DNA of 64,000 nt from Fluviicola sp. (GTDB lineage Bacteria; Bacteroidota; Bacteroidia; Flavobacteriales_D; Crocinitomicaceae): NCBI RefSeq assembly GCF_039596395.1, contig NZ_JBCNJT010000001.1:620001-684000 (forward strand), given 5' to 3'. The notes under the pieces are model-generated. The model had not been told where the DNA came from. It did not search any database and was given only the letters and a program-made list of their open reading frames with translations. A program made the translations under genes and the position numbers. Shown piece by piece: positions 15,834 through 23,998 of the stretch (position 1 is its first letter; every line of letters starts with the position of its first letter).

Positions 15834-17183
15834 ATGACAAAATTGCTACTTATCGGAACATCCCTATTTATAATCAGTTTCACAACACTTTTTGCGCAGT
15901 GGACAACCGTTTGCGGAACCGGAAATGGTTTTGTAGACAACTTCGAAGTCTTTAACAGTGAACTCTATGCAACCGGTTTCTTCACCAATCTTTGCGGAAC
16001 GACGAATAATCACATTGTAAAATGGGATGGAAGCGCCTGGCAGCCGGTCGGAACAGGATATCCGAATGCCGGACACCAATTGAAATATTTGGGAAACCAC
16101 TTGTATTTTGTCGGGTATGAACCTACAACTACTGATTCCAATTGGGTGTATCAATATGGCGGAACGGACTTTTTCCCGGTTGGAGAAGGTGTTTACCTGA
16201 CGAATGCCGTTTCGGGAGGTTCTCAAACAGCCAATTTATATGCTTTAGAAGAATACAACGGGAATATCATTGCCTGCGGGGAATTCAACCGGGTTGGAAA
16301 TAAAGCCATTTCAGGAATCATGCAGTGGAACGGTTCTGCCTGGGATTCCCTTGGAAGTGGTTTGAGCGGGAATATTGCAGGAACTGCTCCGGTGATGTAC
16401 CCGCATGACCTGTGTCACCTGGGAACAGACTTGATTGTAGCCGGTAATTTTCAGAAAGCAGGAGGAATTACCGTAAATGGAATTGCCCGCTGGGACGGAA
16501 CACAATGGCACAATCTCGGGGCAGGATTCAACGGAACGGTATACGGAATTTGCGTTTTTAATGGCGAATTGTATGCAGGGGGAGATTTTACACTGAGTGG
16601 TTCTACCCCTTTGAAATGCATCGCAAAGTGGAACGGAACGAGTTGGGTAGATCCCGGTTTCAGAGTGTATTACAACAATTCCGGGTATTATTCCTTTGTG
16701 CATACCTTGAAAGTCTTCAATTCCAAATTGTACATTGCCGGTGGATTTGACCGGGTAGTGGAAGGAACGACCGTTCATTTGGGACAAGCCATTTGCGCGT
16801 TTAACGGAACAACAGTCGATACATTAAGCGGTGGAATTCCGAATAAAGAAGTAGAAGCAATTGCCTGGTTCGACGGAGATTTGTATGCCGGTGGCGGAAT
16901 GAATAATTCAAACAGTTACATTGCCAAATACGATGGAACAGCTTCCGTTACCGAATGGAATGACCCAATTTCATGGACAATCTCCCCGAATCCGGTGGAA
17001 AATTTCATCACCATTTCCGGGAATTTAACAAATGGACCGGTCTCCATCCTGACCCTGGACGGGAAATTCGTGAAATCGTTTCCGGCAGAAAAAGCCACAA
17101 CGGAAATAGACCTTTCTACGCTCCCTTCCGGAATTTATCTGGTACAAATCGGGAACCAGCAAAGGAAGATCATAAAGAAGTGA
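15834..17183 (+). CDS. T9SS-secreted beta-propeller-like protein
   Basis: 449 residues. A signal peptide ends at TTLFAQ. The body is a series of about seven repeats of the type KWDGSAWQPVG...GxLYAGGxF, which should fold as a beta-propeller (Kelch/galactose-oxidase-like or delta-60-like). Cysteines occur in some repeats (VCGTG, NLCGTT). The last ~75 residues form a T9SS type A sorting domain (WTISPNPVENF, LPSGIYLVQIG, terminal KKIIKK-like basic end), so the protein should be exported across the outer membrane and anchored or released. Function unknown, probably binding or structural. Stands alone between two terminators or promoters. Confidence 0.85.
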   Translation: MTKLLLIGTSLFIISFTTLFAQWTTVCGTGNGFVDNFEVFNSELYATGFFTNLCGTTNNHIVKWDGSAWQPVGTGYPNAGHQLKYLGNHLYFVGYEPTTTDSNWVYQYGGTDFFPVGEGVYLTNAVSGGSQTANLYALEEYNGNIIACGEFNRVGNKAISGIMQWNGSAWDSLGSGLSGNIAGTAPVMYPHDLCHLGTDLIVAGNFQKAGGITVNGIARWDGTQWHNLGAGFNGTVYGICVFNGELYAGGDFTLSGSTPLKCIAKWNGTSWVDPGFRVYYNNSGYYSFVHTLKVFNSKLYIAGGFDRVVEGTTVHLGQAICAFNGTTVDTLSGGIPNKEVEAIAWFDGDLYAGGGMNNSNSYIAKYDGTASVTEWNDPISWTISPNPVENFITISGNLTNGPVSILTLDGKFVKSFPAEKATTEIDLSTLPSGIYLVQIGNQQRKIIKK

Positions 17184-17291
17184 TTTACGGGTGAATTGTT
17201 GTCCGGAAAATTCATGCTTTTTTTGTAGATTTATTTCTCCTGAATGTGTTGATTTTACTGGGTTTTTAAACTTTTTTAAATACTCGTAACA

Positions 17292-17328
17292 GGTCGTAAA
17301 TACCCTACGTTCTGCCACCGTATCTTTG
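17292..17328 (+). promoter_or_regulatory. Operator plus promoter of the putative small transcript
   Basis: GGTCGTAA-ATACC-CTACGTTC (half of a palindrome) is followed by TATCTTTG (17321-17328), a match to TAnnTTTG. Element and spacing (29 bases from operator start to -7 box) match exactly the site before the T9SS gene at 18210. Confidence 0.6.
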
Positions 17329-17333
17329 ACTTA

Positions 17334-17554
17334 TAAAATGATAGACAATGAGACAATTTCCAGGGACAATCGATAACCATCCCATTCACTAATCACCACA
17401 ACCTAAATCACCGGCCGGCCTAACCACGATCACAAACCACCAGCCACTATTTAGATAAAACCTAACCACTATTCATTCCGCTTCTGCGGAATTAACCAAC
17501 CACCACACCCACATAAATGCAGTGAAAACAGTTACATGGATTCACTGCATTTTT
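17334..17554 (+). ncRNA. Putative structured small RNA or micropeptide transcript
   Basis: A transcript of about 220 bases is suggested by a promoter at 17321-17328 and a strong terminator at 17515-17554. Between them the sequence is strikingly poor in G and rich in AACCA/ACCACC runs, with one perfect 7-bp hairpin (ATTCCGC-TTCT-GCGGAAT, 17475-17492) and a GGCCGG core at 17413. Two tiny frames near the 5' end (17338-17376, 12 codons; 17348-17392, 14 codons, MRQFPGTIDNHPIH) lack a clear ribosome-binding site. It could be a regulatory RNA or a leader-peptide transcript. No known RNA family recognised. Confidence 0.35.
17515..17554 (+). terminator. Strong terminator of the putative small transcript
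   Basis: A perfect 12-bp stem AAATGCAGTGAA / TTCACTGCATTT encloses a 14-base loop and is followed by a T run. No protein gene ends just upstream. Confidence 0.75.
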
Positions 17555-17604
17555 AGTATCTTCAACTTTTACATTTTGCATTCATCCTTTTGAATTAATG
17601 AACC

Positions 17605-18129
17605 ATGATTTATCTGCAATACTTTCAAACTCCTTACGGGGAATTGGTTCTCGGGGAATCCGGCGGGGAATTGTGTTTGTGCGACTGGAAATACCGCAAG
17701 ATGCGCGATCAGATTGACACCCGCATTCAGAATGGTTTGCAGGCAGAATTCAAACTGGAAGAAACCGATTTGCTGAATGAAACGAAATCGCAGCTGAATG
17801 AATACTTTTCCAAAGAAAGATTCACGTTCGACCTCCCTCTTTTACTGGTGGGAAGTGATTTCCAGAAATCCGTTTGGGAAAAATTACAGACAATCCCTTA
17901 CGGAAAGACAACCAGCTACCTGGAATTGTCGCGCATATTGGGCGATGAGAAAGCCATCCGGGCAGTAGCAACTGCAAACGGGGCCAATGCCATTTCGATC
18001 ATTGTCCCCTGTCACCGTGTCATAGGAAGCGATGGAAGCCTGACAGGCTATGCCGGTGGCCTGAATGCCAAGCAAAAACTCCTGCAGCTGGAAGGAATGA
18101 ATTTCGGGGAGCAATTGGAGTTGTTTTAA
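17605..18129 (+). CDS. ogt: Methylated-DNA--protein-cysteine methyltransferase
   Basis: 174 residues, the usual size for single-domain Ogt. It repairs O6-alkylguanine by irreversible transfer of the alkyl group to an active-site Cys. The motif IVPCHRVIG places it at Cys136. Around it are IPYGKTTSYLELSR (DNA-binding helix-turn-helix), ATANGANA and the C-terminal GYAGGLNAKQKLL. The N-terminal domain is the small ribonuclease-H-like fold normal for the family. Monocistronic by appearance. Confidence 0.93.
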   Translation: MIYLQYFQTPYGELVLGESGGELCLCDWKYRKMRDQIDTRIQNGLQAEFKLEETDLLNETKSQLNEYFSKERFTFDLPLLLVGSDFQKSVWEKLQTIPYGKTTSYLELSRILGDEKAIRAVATANGANAISIIVPCHRVIGSDGSLTGYAGGLNAKQKLLQLEGMNFGEQLELF

Positions 18130-18148
18130 GCGATCACAAATGAATGCA

Positions 18149-18185
18149 GGTCGTAAATAGCTTACGACCGGACATGTTATCTTTG
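18149..18185 (+). promoter_or_regulatory. Palindromic operator and promoter of the T9SS gene
   Basis: GGTCGTAA-ATAGC-TTACGACC (18149-18169) is a perfect 8-bp inverted repeat with a 5-base spacer. TATCTTTG at 18178-18185 matches the Bacteroidota -7 box. The operator covers roughly the -35 region, which suits an activator or repressor. The left half-site and spacing are the same as at 17292. Confidence 0.65.
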
Positions 18186-18209
18186 TACCTAATCATTTAA
18201 ATCAATTTC

Positions 18210-20873
18210 ATGAAACACTTTTACCTGGTCGGGTTACTGGCCTTCATTTCGTGGCATGCTATGTCACAAACTTTTCAAAAATCTTTACTACCGACCGGTG
18301 TTGTTCCCATTACAACACTGAGTGATTACAATCCTGGTTTTTCAGTGTATAACAATTATGAAAACAGGCTTCATAATTACGAAGCTCCATTCATGAACAG
18401 TCTTTTGGACATGTATGAGACAACCAAAGATCCGGTTTTTTTGGACCGTTTTATGTTCCATGCTTACAATGTGCTTGAACGGAGGGATGATATCCTGCTT
18501 CTGGACCCCAGTATTCCGGTAAGCGGATTGGATGCCGGAGTTTCCGTTCCTGGTGGAGGTCAGATGGTCTGGTCGCACAGAATGTCTACCGGGCCTGCTA
18601 CATGGACTCCCGAAATCGTGAATCAGGGAACCATAGCGTTTCCAATGGCGAAATTTGCATACATGATCAAGGTAAAATATCCGGCACTTCAGTCCAGGCT
18701 TGCTCCGGCTTCCATAACAGGCTGGGATGCCACTGGATGGTATTATCTTACGAATTTTGCTGATTGTGCTGAATTCCTGAAAATAAAAGTAGACCAGACC
18801 GCACGCATCTTTTTGGAAACGAAATGGAATTCCACGTCTAATGTTTATCTGGCAAAAGACAATGCCGGTAATGATATCTTTGCCAGTCCGAATTATATTT
18901 CTTCCATTGGGCGTGTGCATGTTTATATGCATAAAATCTACCAATACGAAGGAAATACAACGCTTAGCAATTATTACCTAGCTAAAATTCGTGCTATCGG
19001 CCAGAGATTAGTAAATTATACATCAACAGGGTTTTCAAGAGATGTGACCAATCATATTATTTCCTGGAAATATGGGAGTATATATGATCTAACCAGGTAT
19101 GAGGACATCTCACATGCGATTTTGTTTATGGAATTTGCGGACTTATGTAACCTGTTTGGAATTACCGGTAGTACCGGATCGCTGCTTTTTGATGACTCAT
19201 TGATGTATGACCTGGCAAATACATTCAAGACTAAAATGATTACCGGACCGTTAAAATATTCTATGTCTATAACCGGGAATGACAGTGAAGCAACACAAAT
19301 AGGTACTCCTGCTGAAGGAACGGCTGGTCGATACGATCAATACATGAATGCAGGAAGATACTCGTTCCTTGCCCGGCATATTCCGGATATCTACAACATG
19401 ATTGCAGATTACTTTTACGAGTTCGGATTATACGGTCCGGGAACCTATCCGATGTACATCGATAATAAAGCCGCGCAGTGTTCGGGAATCGATGCGGTAT
19501 CTAAACTGGCTTTGGGCAGAGCAGGATATTCACCTGTTTTCCAAAATTACCTCGATATTATATCTGTAAAACGGACGCCGACTTACCACACCGAAAGTGA
19601 TTTGGCTGCAGGATTAAACTGGAAAGCAGTTGCTGCCGGAAAATTTGATGCTGCTAAAACAGCCGATTTGTTTGTAACTGCAAAGTCAACAGGAGCCATT
19701 GAATTGCACCAGTTTGATCCTGCAACTAAAGCAATCAGTAATGTGATAACGACTTACTCTCCTGGCTTTACTGCTGATTGGGGTGGGATTACCGCAGGAG
19801 ACTTTATTCCCGGAAACAATCAGTTGGAATTCGTAGCATTTAATAAATCGGATAAGAATCTGTATTTATTCCGTTATAACGGAACTGCAATTGTTTTGAT
19901 GTCGTCTTTTGCTTCTAACATTAATTGGGCAGGTATTGCTTGCGGAAACCTGGATGTATCAACCGCAACGGATGAAATTGCCTTGCTCTCGAAAGATAAC
20001 GGGCAGGTGTATGTTTATAAAATAAGCTCTATGCCATTTCTTGGAGGTGTAATTTATTATTTCAGCGCATTAACAGTAACCAATGCGTCTACATCTGCTT
20101 ACGTGGTTTCAGAGGCATCAAAAATTGCAATCGGCAACCTGGATAAAAATCTCACCAATGGATTAGAAATAGTAACTTTAAATAATAACAATGGTTCCGA
20201 TTATAATATCAAGGTATTGAACTACACATTCTCAGGATCCAACATGACTTTCTCATCCGCTGTTTCCTATACAGGCACTACCGGGAATTACAGTCAATGG
20301 GACGGACTGATAGCCGGAGATTTCAATGCGGACGGATATGATGAAATTATGTTGCACCGCGACTATGACGGAGATTTCCATATTCAGTATTTAGATGGCG
20401 GGATTATTAAATCCTTGTGTAAAGAAAACTTCCCGACCAATTGGGATTTAGGAGTTATGTGCCCGGTTTCTTTCCCCGGAAGTTCCACGAAACACGTGAT
20501 TAGTTTACGAAATAATGACGGGCATATGTTTGTTTTCCTTCCTTATACACTTCCGGCTATTCTAAACAGGCCGGTTGATCCTCAGGGTCCGAATGGAATG
20601 ATTACGCATCCTTTTGATAATAAATGGTCCCGTACCGGTGATCTGAAAATTTCCCCGAATCCTACGAATGGAGTTGTTCAGATTTTGTTACCGGAAGAAA
20701 ATAGCGGTAAAATGACGGTAATTTCCTCACTAGGACAAGTTATCCTGGAAGTTGAAGTTACAGATTCAAACAGGAATCAGAAAATTGATCTGTCCGATTA
20801 TCCTTCAGGAATATACTTATTGAAAGTAGAAACGAAAGAAGGAATAATTACCGGGAAGATCTGGAAAGAATAA
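18210..20873 (+). CDS. T9SS-secreted protein with FG-GAP/VCBS-like repeats
   Basis: 887 residues with a signal peptide (ending HAMSQ). Residues about 45-440 form a helical domain resembling the (alpha/alpha) toroids of polysaccharide-active enzymes (FMFHAYNVLERRDD, GWYYLTNFADCAEFLK, YEDISHAILFMEFADL). This is a resemblance, not a firm family call. About 470-790 holds FG-GAP/VCBS-type repeats (AGDFNADGYDEIML with the Ca-loop pattern DxNxDGxDE). The C-terminus is a T9SS type A sorting domain (LKISPNPTNGVVQI, YPSGIYLLKVET, ending KIWKE). It is likely a cell-surface or released glycan-binding or glycan-acting protein. Its promoter has a perfect palindrome shared with the putative small RNA upstream. 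Confidence 0.82.
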   Translation: MKHFYLVGLLAFISWHAMSQTFQKSLLPTGVVPITTLSDYNPGFSVYNNYENRLHNYEAPFMNSLLDMYETTKDPVFLDRFMFHAYNVLERRDDILLLDPSIPVSGLDAGVSVPGGGQMVWSHRMSTGPATWTPEIVNQGTIAFPMAKFAYMIKVKYPALQSRLAPASITGWDATGWYYLTNFADCAEFLKIKVDQTARIFLETKWNSTSNVYLAKDNAGNDIFASPNYISSIGRVHVYMHKIYQYEGNTTLSNYYLAKIRAIGQRLVNYTSTGFSRDVTNHIISWKYGSIYDLTRYEDISHAILFMEFADLCNLFGITGSTGSLLFDDSLMYDLANTFKTKMITGPLKYSMSITGNDSEATQIGTPAEGTAGRYDQYMNAGRYSFLARHIPDIYNMIADYFYEFGLYGPGTYPMYIDNKAAQCSGIDAVSKLALGRAGYSPVFQNYLDIISVKRTPTYHTESDLAAGLNWKAVAAGKFDAAKTADLFVTAKSTGAIELHQFDPATKAISNVITTYSPGFTADWGGITAGDFIPGNNQLEFVAFNKSDKNLYLFRYNGTAIVLMSSFASNINWAGIACGNLDVSTATDEIALLSKDNGQVYVYKISSMPFLGGVIYYFSALTVTNASTSAYVVSEASKIAIGNLDKNLTNGLEIVTLNNNNGSDYNIKVLNYTFSGSNMTFSSAVSYTGTTGNYSQWDGLIAGDFNADGYDEIMLHRDYDGDFHIQYLDGGIIKSLCKENFPTNWDLGVMCPVSFPGSSTKHVISLRNNDGHMFVFLPYTLPAILNRPVDPQGPNGMITHPFDNKWSRTGDLKISPNPTNGVVQILLPEENSGKMTVISSLGQVILEVEVTDSNRNQKIDLSDYPSGIYLLKVETKEGIITGKIWKE

Positions 20874-20890
20874 GCAATCAATAAGATTGG

Positions 20891-20919
20891 AAAGGCTGAA
20901 GTTTATCTTCAGCCTTTTT
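20891..20919 (+). terminator. Terminator after T9SS gene
   Basis: AAAGGCTGAAG pairs with CTTCAGCCTTT around TTTAT, followed by T residues. Confidence 0.85.
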
Positions 20920-21029
20920 CGTTTACAGAATAATTGTTAAATATTCATTAAAAAAACTATCCGTTTTTGCCTCAACTTCCCTAGATTCAAGTGGTTTCAA
21001 AAAGTATACTAGTATCCGGAAGAAATTAA

Positions 21030-21062
21030 TTTGGTTACAATGGAAATATTTACCTAGGTTTG
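21030..21062 (+). promoter_or_regulatory. Full-consensus Bacteroidota promoter
   Basis: TTTG (21030-21033), 21 bases, then TAGGTTTG (21055-21062), a complete match to TTTG-N19-21-TAnnTTTG, 17 bases before the ATG at 21080. Confidence 0.7.
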
Positions 21063-21079
21063 TATCTCTAAAAAACGAC

Positions 21080-21490
21080 ATGAATTTAAAGAAAGGAATA
21101 TTGCTGGGAGTAACCAGCGGAATAGTAGCAGGAGGTGTAGGAACCTTATACAATGCAATTTACAGTGATGCATTTTATGTGGATTTCAGTTCGGTTTTGA
21201 ATCCGGCAGGGATTTTCATTGCAAGTATGATCGGATGTTTATTGATGGGATTGGGGTATGCAATTGCAGCGCGATTGAAAAGACCGCTTTTGATCCCGAT
21301 CATTAATGTGTTATATTGCATGCTGAGTTTTGCAAGTATCATTGGGGTATTGAATTACAAATTCCCGTTATCTATGGATCCTGATATGCTTGTAGCATTC
21401 CCCGGATTGGCAATCCCGATGCATTTCTTCCCTGCTTTGAGCTTTTTAGCGCTTGTTCCTTTTTTCTGGAAATACGAAACACGTAAGTAA
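21080..21490 (+). CDS. Four-helix membrane protein of unknown function
   Basis: 136 residues, about four hydrophobic helices (ILLGVTSGIVAGGVGTL, GIFIASMIGCLLMGLGYAI, a third around LLIPIINVLYCML and the last around FFPALSFLALVPFFW). Small polar N-terminus and a short basic C-terminus (KYETRK). I do not recognise a family. It has a textbook promoter of its own and precedes the YceI operon by about 90 bases; cotranscription with YceI is possible because no terminator is obvious between them. Confidence 0.65.
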   Translation: MNLKKGILLGVTSGIVAGGVGTLYNAIYSDAFYVDFSSVLNPAGIFIASMIGCLLMGLGYAIAARLKRPLLIPIINVLYCMLSFASIIGVLNYKFPLSMDPDMLVAFPGLAIPMHFFPALSFLALVPFFWKYETRK

Positions 21491-21581
21491 TAGTAACCAA
21501 GAGTCCGCTCCGGCGGATAATACATAATCTGCCACAGCAGATCACAATAATTAAAAATAAAAACAAACAAAAAAAACAAAC

Positions 21582-22169
21582 ATGAAAAAACGTTCAGTTA
21601 CAATTATCGCAGCTGCTTTCGCTGGTTTAGCATTATCTTTCACAGTTGCAACATCCTCTATCTGGTCTTTGGACGGAGTTCACTCTCGCCTTGGATTTAC
21701 AGTAAAACACATGGGAATCTCTGATTTCAACGGAAGCTTCGGGAATTACGAAGTAAAAATGACTGCTACGAAAGAAGATTTTTCGGATGCAAAAGTTGAA
21801 TTGACAGGTGATATCGCTAGTATCAATACAGCAAACGAAATGCGTGATAACCACCTGAAAGGTGCTGATTTCTTCGACGCTGAGAAATACCCGAAATTTA
21901 CATTCGTAAGCAAATCTTTCACAAAAGTTGCGAAGTCTAAAAACGAATACAAAGTAGTTGGTGATTTGACATTACACGGTGTAACGAAAGAAATCACAAT
22001 GACTGCAGTTCACAACGGAACAGTTACTAACCCAATGAACAAAAAAGAAGTAAGCGGTTTCAAAATGACAGGAACAATCAACAGATTGGACTTCAAAGTT
22101 GGTGCTGAGAACCCTGGATTGAGCAACGACGTACACGTTACTGCTGATTTGGAATTGGTTAAAGAATAA
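21582..22169 (+). CDS. YceI-family periplasmic protein 1
   Basis: 195 residues with a signal peptide. YceI lipocalin-like domain: WSLDGVHSRLGFTVKHMGIS at the start of the fold, then SINTANEMRDNHLKGADFFD, KYPKFTFVSKSF and LTLHGVTKEITM. Family members bind long-chain isoprenoids such as polyprenyl lipids or quinones in the periplasm. Codon choice and the A-rich leader (AAAATAAAAACAAAC-type) suggest strong expression. Only two bases separate it from a second YceI gene, so the pair arose by tandem duplication and is cotranscribed. Confidence 0.9.
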   Translation: MKKRSVTIIAAAFAGLALSFTVATSSIWSLDGVHSRLGFTVKHMGISDFNGSFGNYEVKMTATKEDFSDAKVELTGDIASINTANEMRDNHLKGADFFDAEKYPKFTFVSKSFTKVAKSKNEYKVVGDLTLHGVTKEITMTAVHNGTVTNPMNKKEVSGFKMTGTINRLDFKVGAENPGLSNDVHVTADLELVKE

Positions 22170-22171
22170 TC

Positions 22172-22702
22172 ATGAAAAGAAGTATCTTTTTAATGGCAAT
22201 ACTCCTCCTGATCGGGGGAGTATTTGCGTTCACACAGGTAAAAACCTGGAAGATCGGGAAAGATTACAGTGTTGATTTCTCTGCAAAGGGAGTGAACGGG
22301 ATCTTTAAAACATTGAGCGGAACTGTCACTTTTGACGAAGCTAAATTGTCCGAATCCAAATTCGTTTTTACCATTGACGTGAATTCGATCAACACCGGAA
22401 ACGGTTTGCAAAACAAGCATGCGCTTGGAGCTGAGTGGTTCAATGCGGATAAATATCCGAACATCAAATTCACTTCGTCTTCCATCGAGAAGAAAGAAAA
22501 CGGTTACGCCGCAAAAGGTAAATTGACCGTAAAAGATGTAACGAAAGAGATCACGATTCCATTTACTTTCATAAAATCAGGAAGCAAAGGAAAAATCGCT
22601 TCTTCTTTCTCCATCGACCGTTCGACTTACAATGTTGGAAAACCTGGCGGAGACGTGGGAAGTTCCATTAAGATCAACGTATCGATACCGGTAACGAAAT
22701 AA
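22172..22702 (+). CDS. YceI-family periplasmic protein 2
   Basis: 176 residues, signal peptide (ending GVFAFTQ). It shows the same domain plan as its neighbour: VDFSAKGVNGIFKTLSG, SINTGNGLQNKHALGAEWFN, KYPNIKFTSSS and LTVKDVTKEITIPFTF. The His in the usual G(V)H position of the first strand is not present here, so ligand contacts may differ from copy 1. Ends in a strong terminator. Confidence 0.88.
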   Translation: MKRSIFLMAILLLIGGVFAFTQVKTWKIGKDYSVDFSAKGVNGIFKTLSGTVTFDEAKLSESKFVFTIDVNSINTGNGLQNKHALGAEWFNADKYPNIKFTSSSIEKKENGYAAKGKLTVKDVTKEITIPFTFIKSGSKGKIASSFSIDRSTYNVGKPGGDVGSSIKINVSIPVTK

Positions 22703-22710
22703 CTTAAAGA

Positions 22711-22737
22711 GAGAGTGGTGAAAGCCACTCTTTTTTA
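22711..22737 (+). terminator. Terminator of the YceI operon
   Basis: GAGAGTGG arm pairs with CCACTCTT around a TGAAAG loop, then a T run. Confidence 0.85.
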
Positions 22738-22859
22738 TTAACTGCTAAGAGTTAAGGAGCACAAAGCATTGCAACCTTGGTTTCTTCAGCCAGGGGAATT
22801 TTTCTTTTATGGGAACCAACGATTTTAAACCTTTTGCTCCCTTTAACTTTTTGAACTTT

Positions 22860-23810
22860 CTATAACCACTTCTTTCGCTTAAAATAAAGCAGCGTCAATC
22901 CCATCGAAGCGATCATCAGCACAATAGCGATCGGATAGCCGAAAGACAAGCTCAATTCAGGCATCACCTTGAAATTCATCCCATAAATTCCGGCAATCAG
23001 AGTAGGAGGAAGGAATACCACGGAGAAGACCGTAAAAATCTTAATGATTTTATTCTGTTCGATATTCACCAAACCCATCAAGGTGTCCTGCAGGTATTCC
23101 AGCCGCTCAAAACTAAACTGCGTATGCTGGAGCAGGGAAGTGATATCCTTCATAATAACGCGCAAACGTTCATCCGTTTCATGATCAATAAACGGAGAGC
23201 GCATAAGTGCAGAAATCAATCGCTGTTTATCGGTAACACTTTCCCGGATCAGGATCGTGTTCTCCTGCAATTCGGCAATCTTACGCAAAGTCTTTTCCTC
23301 CGGATCGGATAAGCTCTGTACTTTCCGGCTGATGATATTGGTAATACGTGTCAGGCTTTCAATGTAGTCCGCATCCAGATCGATACGTGTTTCCAGCAGT
23401 AAGACCCAAATCTGCGACCCGGAACGTATGAAATCCTGTCGTGAAACCTTGATTTTTTTCACAACTTCAGCAAAGGATTGTAATTCCACGTTGCGAACGG
23501 TAAACAGAATGTTTTCTTTCAGTAAAAAGGAAACCTGGTGAATTTTGGGCGTATCTCCGTCTTTTAAAAACCCGCTGTTGGCCTTAATGGACATGTGGTC
23601 TTCCGAGTAGCGGGAACTGCTTTCAATTTCCACCGCTTCTTTGTAAGTAGGTAGTTTTACCTGGAAAAATTCACAAACCTGGTCCTTTTCTTCCTGACTG
23701 GCATGGAGCAGATCGATCCATATATAGTTTTTTTTGGGGTCGAGAACTGCTTTTTCAGGATATTTTTCCCAAACCAGCTCATTTTCGTGTGTATAAAATA
23801 CGCGAATCAT
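22860..23810 (-). CDS. corA: CorA-family Mg2+/Co2+ transporter
   Basis: 316 residues from the ATG at 23810 (MIRVFYTHENE); the frame extends upstream to 23906 but that part has no homologous look. An N-terminal cytoplasmic alpha/beta domain (WIDLLHASQEEKDQVCEFF) is followed by a long helix and two membrane helices at the C-terminus. The diagnostic GMN selectivity motif is in IYGMNFKVMPEL, and the C-terminal basic tail is KRKKWL. It forms a homopentameric divalent-cation channel in the inner membrane. It follows the ChbG-type gene on the same strand, but a strong terminator lies between them. Confidence 0.92.
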   Translation of the reverse strand: MIRVFYTHENELVWEKYPEKAVLDPKKNYIWIDLLHASQEEKDQVCEFFQVKLPTYKEAVEIESSSRYSEDHMSIKANSGFLKDGDTPKIHQVSFLLKENILFTVRNVELQSFAEVVKKIKVSRQDFIRSGSQIWVLLLETRIDLDADYIESLTRITNIISRKVQSLSDPEEKTLRKIAELQENTILIRESVTDKQRLISALMRSPFIDHETDERLRVIMKDITSLLQHTQFSFERLEYLQDTLMGLVNIEQNKIIKIFTVFSVVFLPPTLIAGIYGMNFKVMPELSLSFGYPIAIVLMIASMGLTLLYFKRKKWL

Positions 23811-23918
23811 ACCAACAGATTTTGAGTGAATGACTAAAATACTTGCATCGGTGCAGCGGGTACAAAGATGGCCTTTTTTAATCAGAACAGCGTAAAAATC
23901 TGTCATTGATGGAATAAA

Positions 23919-23950
23919 AAAGAGAGTGGCGAACTAGAACCACTCTCAAC
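23919..23950 (-). terminator. Terminator after ChbG-type gene (minus strand)
   Basis: On the minus strand GAGAGTGG pairs with CCACTCTC and is followed by six T. A similar GAGAGTGG stem ends the YceI operon. Confidence 0.8.
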
Positions 23951-23957
23951 CTAAATA

Positions 23958-23998
23958 ATGTCTAGAAAATCACTGCGACGCTACTTTTTCTAGACATT
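23958..23998. repeat. 13-bp inverted repeat at the 3' end of the ChbG-type gene
   Basis: AATGTCTAGAAAA (23958-23970) faces TTTTCTAGACATT (23986-23998), a perfect inverted repeat across a 15-base loop. One arm overlaps the last codons and stop of the gene. Confidence 0.6.

Larger units (their letters stand above)
17184..17604. other. Gene-poor interval between T9SS protein and ogt
   Basis: The first 100 bases are T-rich and show no clear gene. From 17292 it holds a palindromic operator, a promoter, a G-poor transcribed segment and a strong terminator, described separately. No frame longer than about 14 codons in the transcribed segment looks coding. Confidence 0.7.

Noticed and set aside
17184-17604. 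A tRNA or riboswitch in the gap before ogt
   Set aside because: No cloverleaf or T-loop pattern, and no expression platform for ogt; the strong terminator ends the small transcript before ogt begins.
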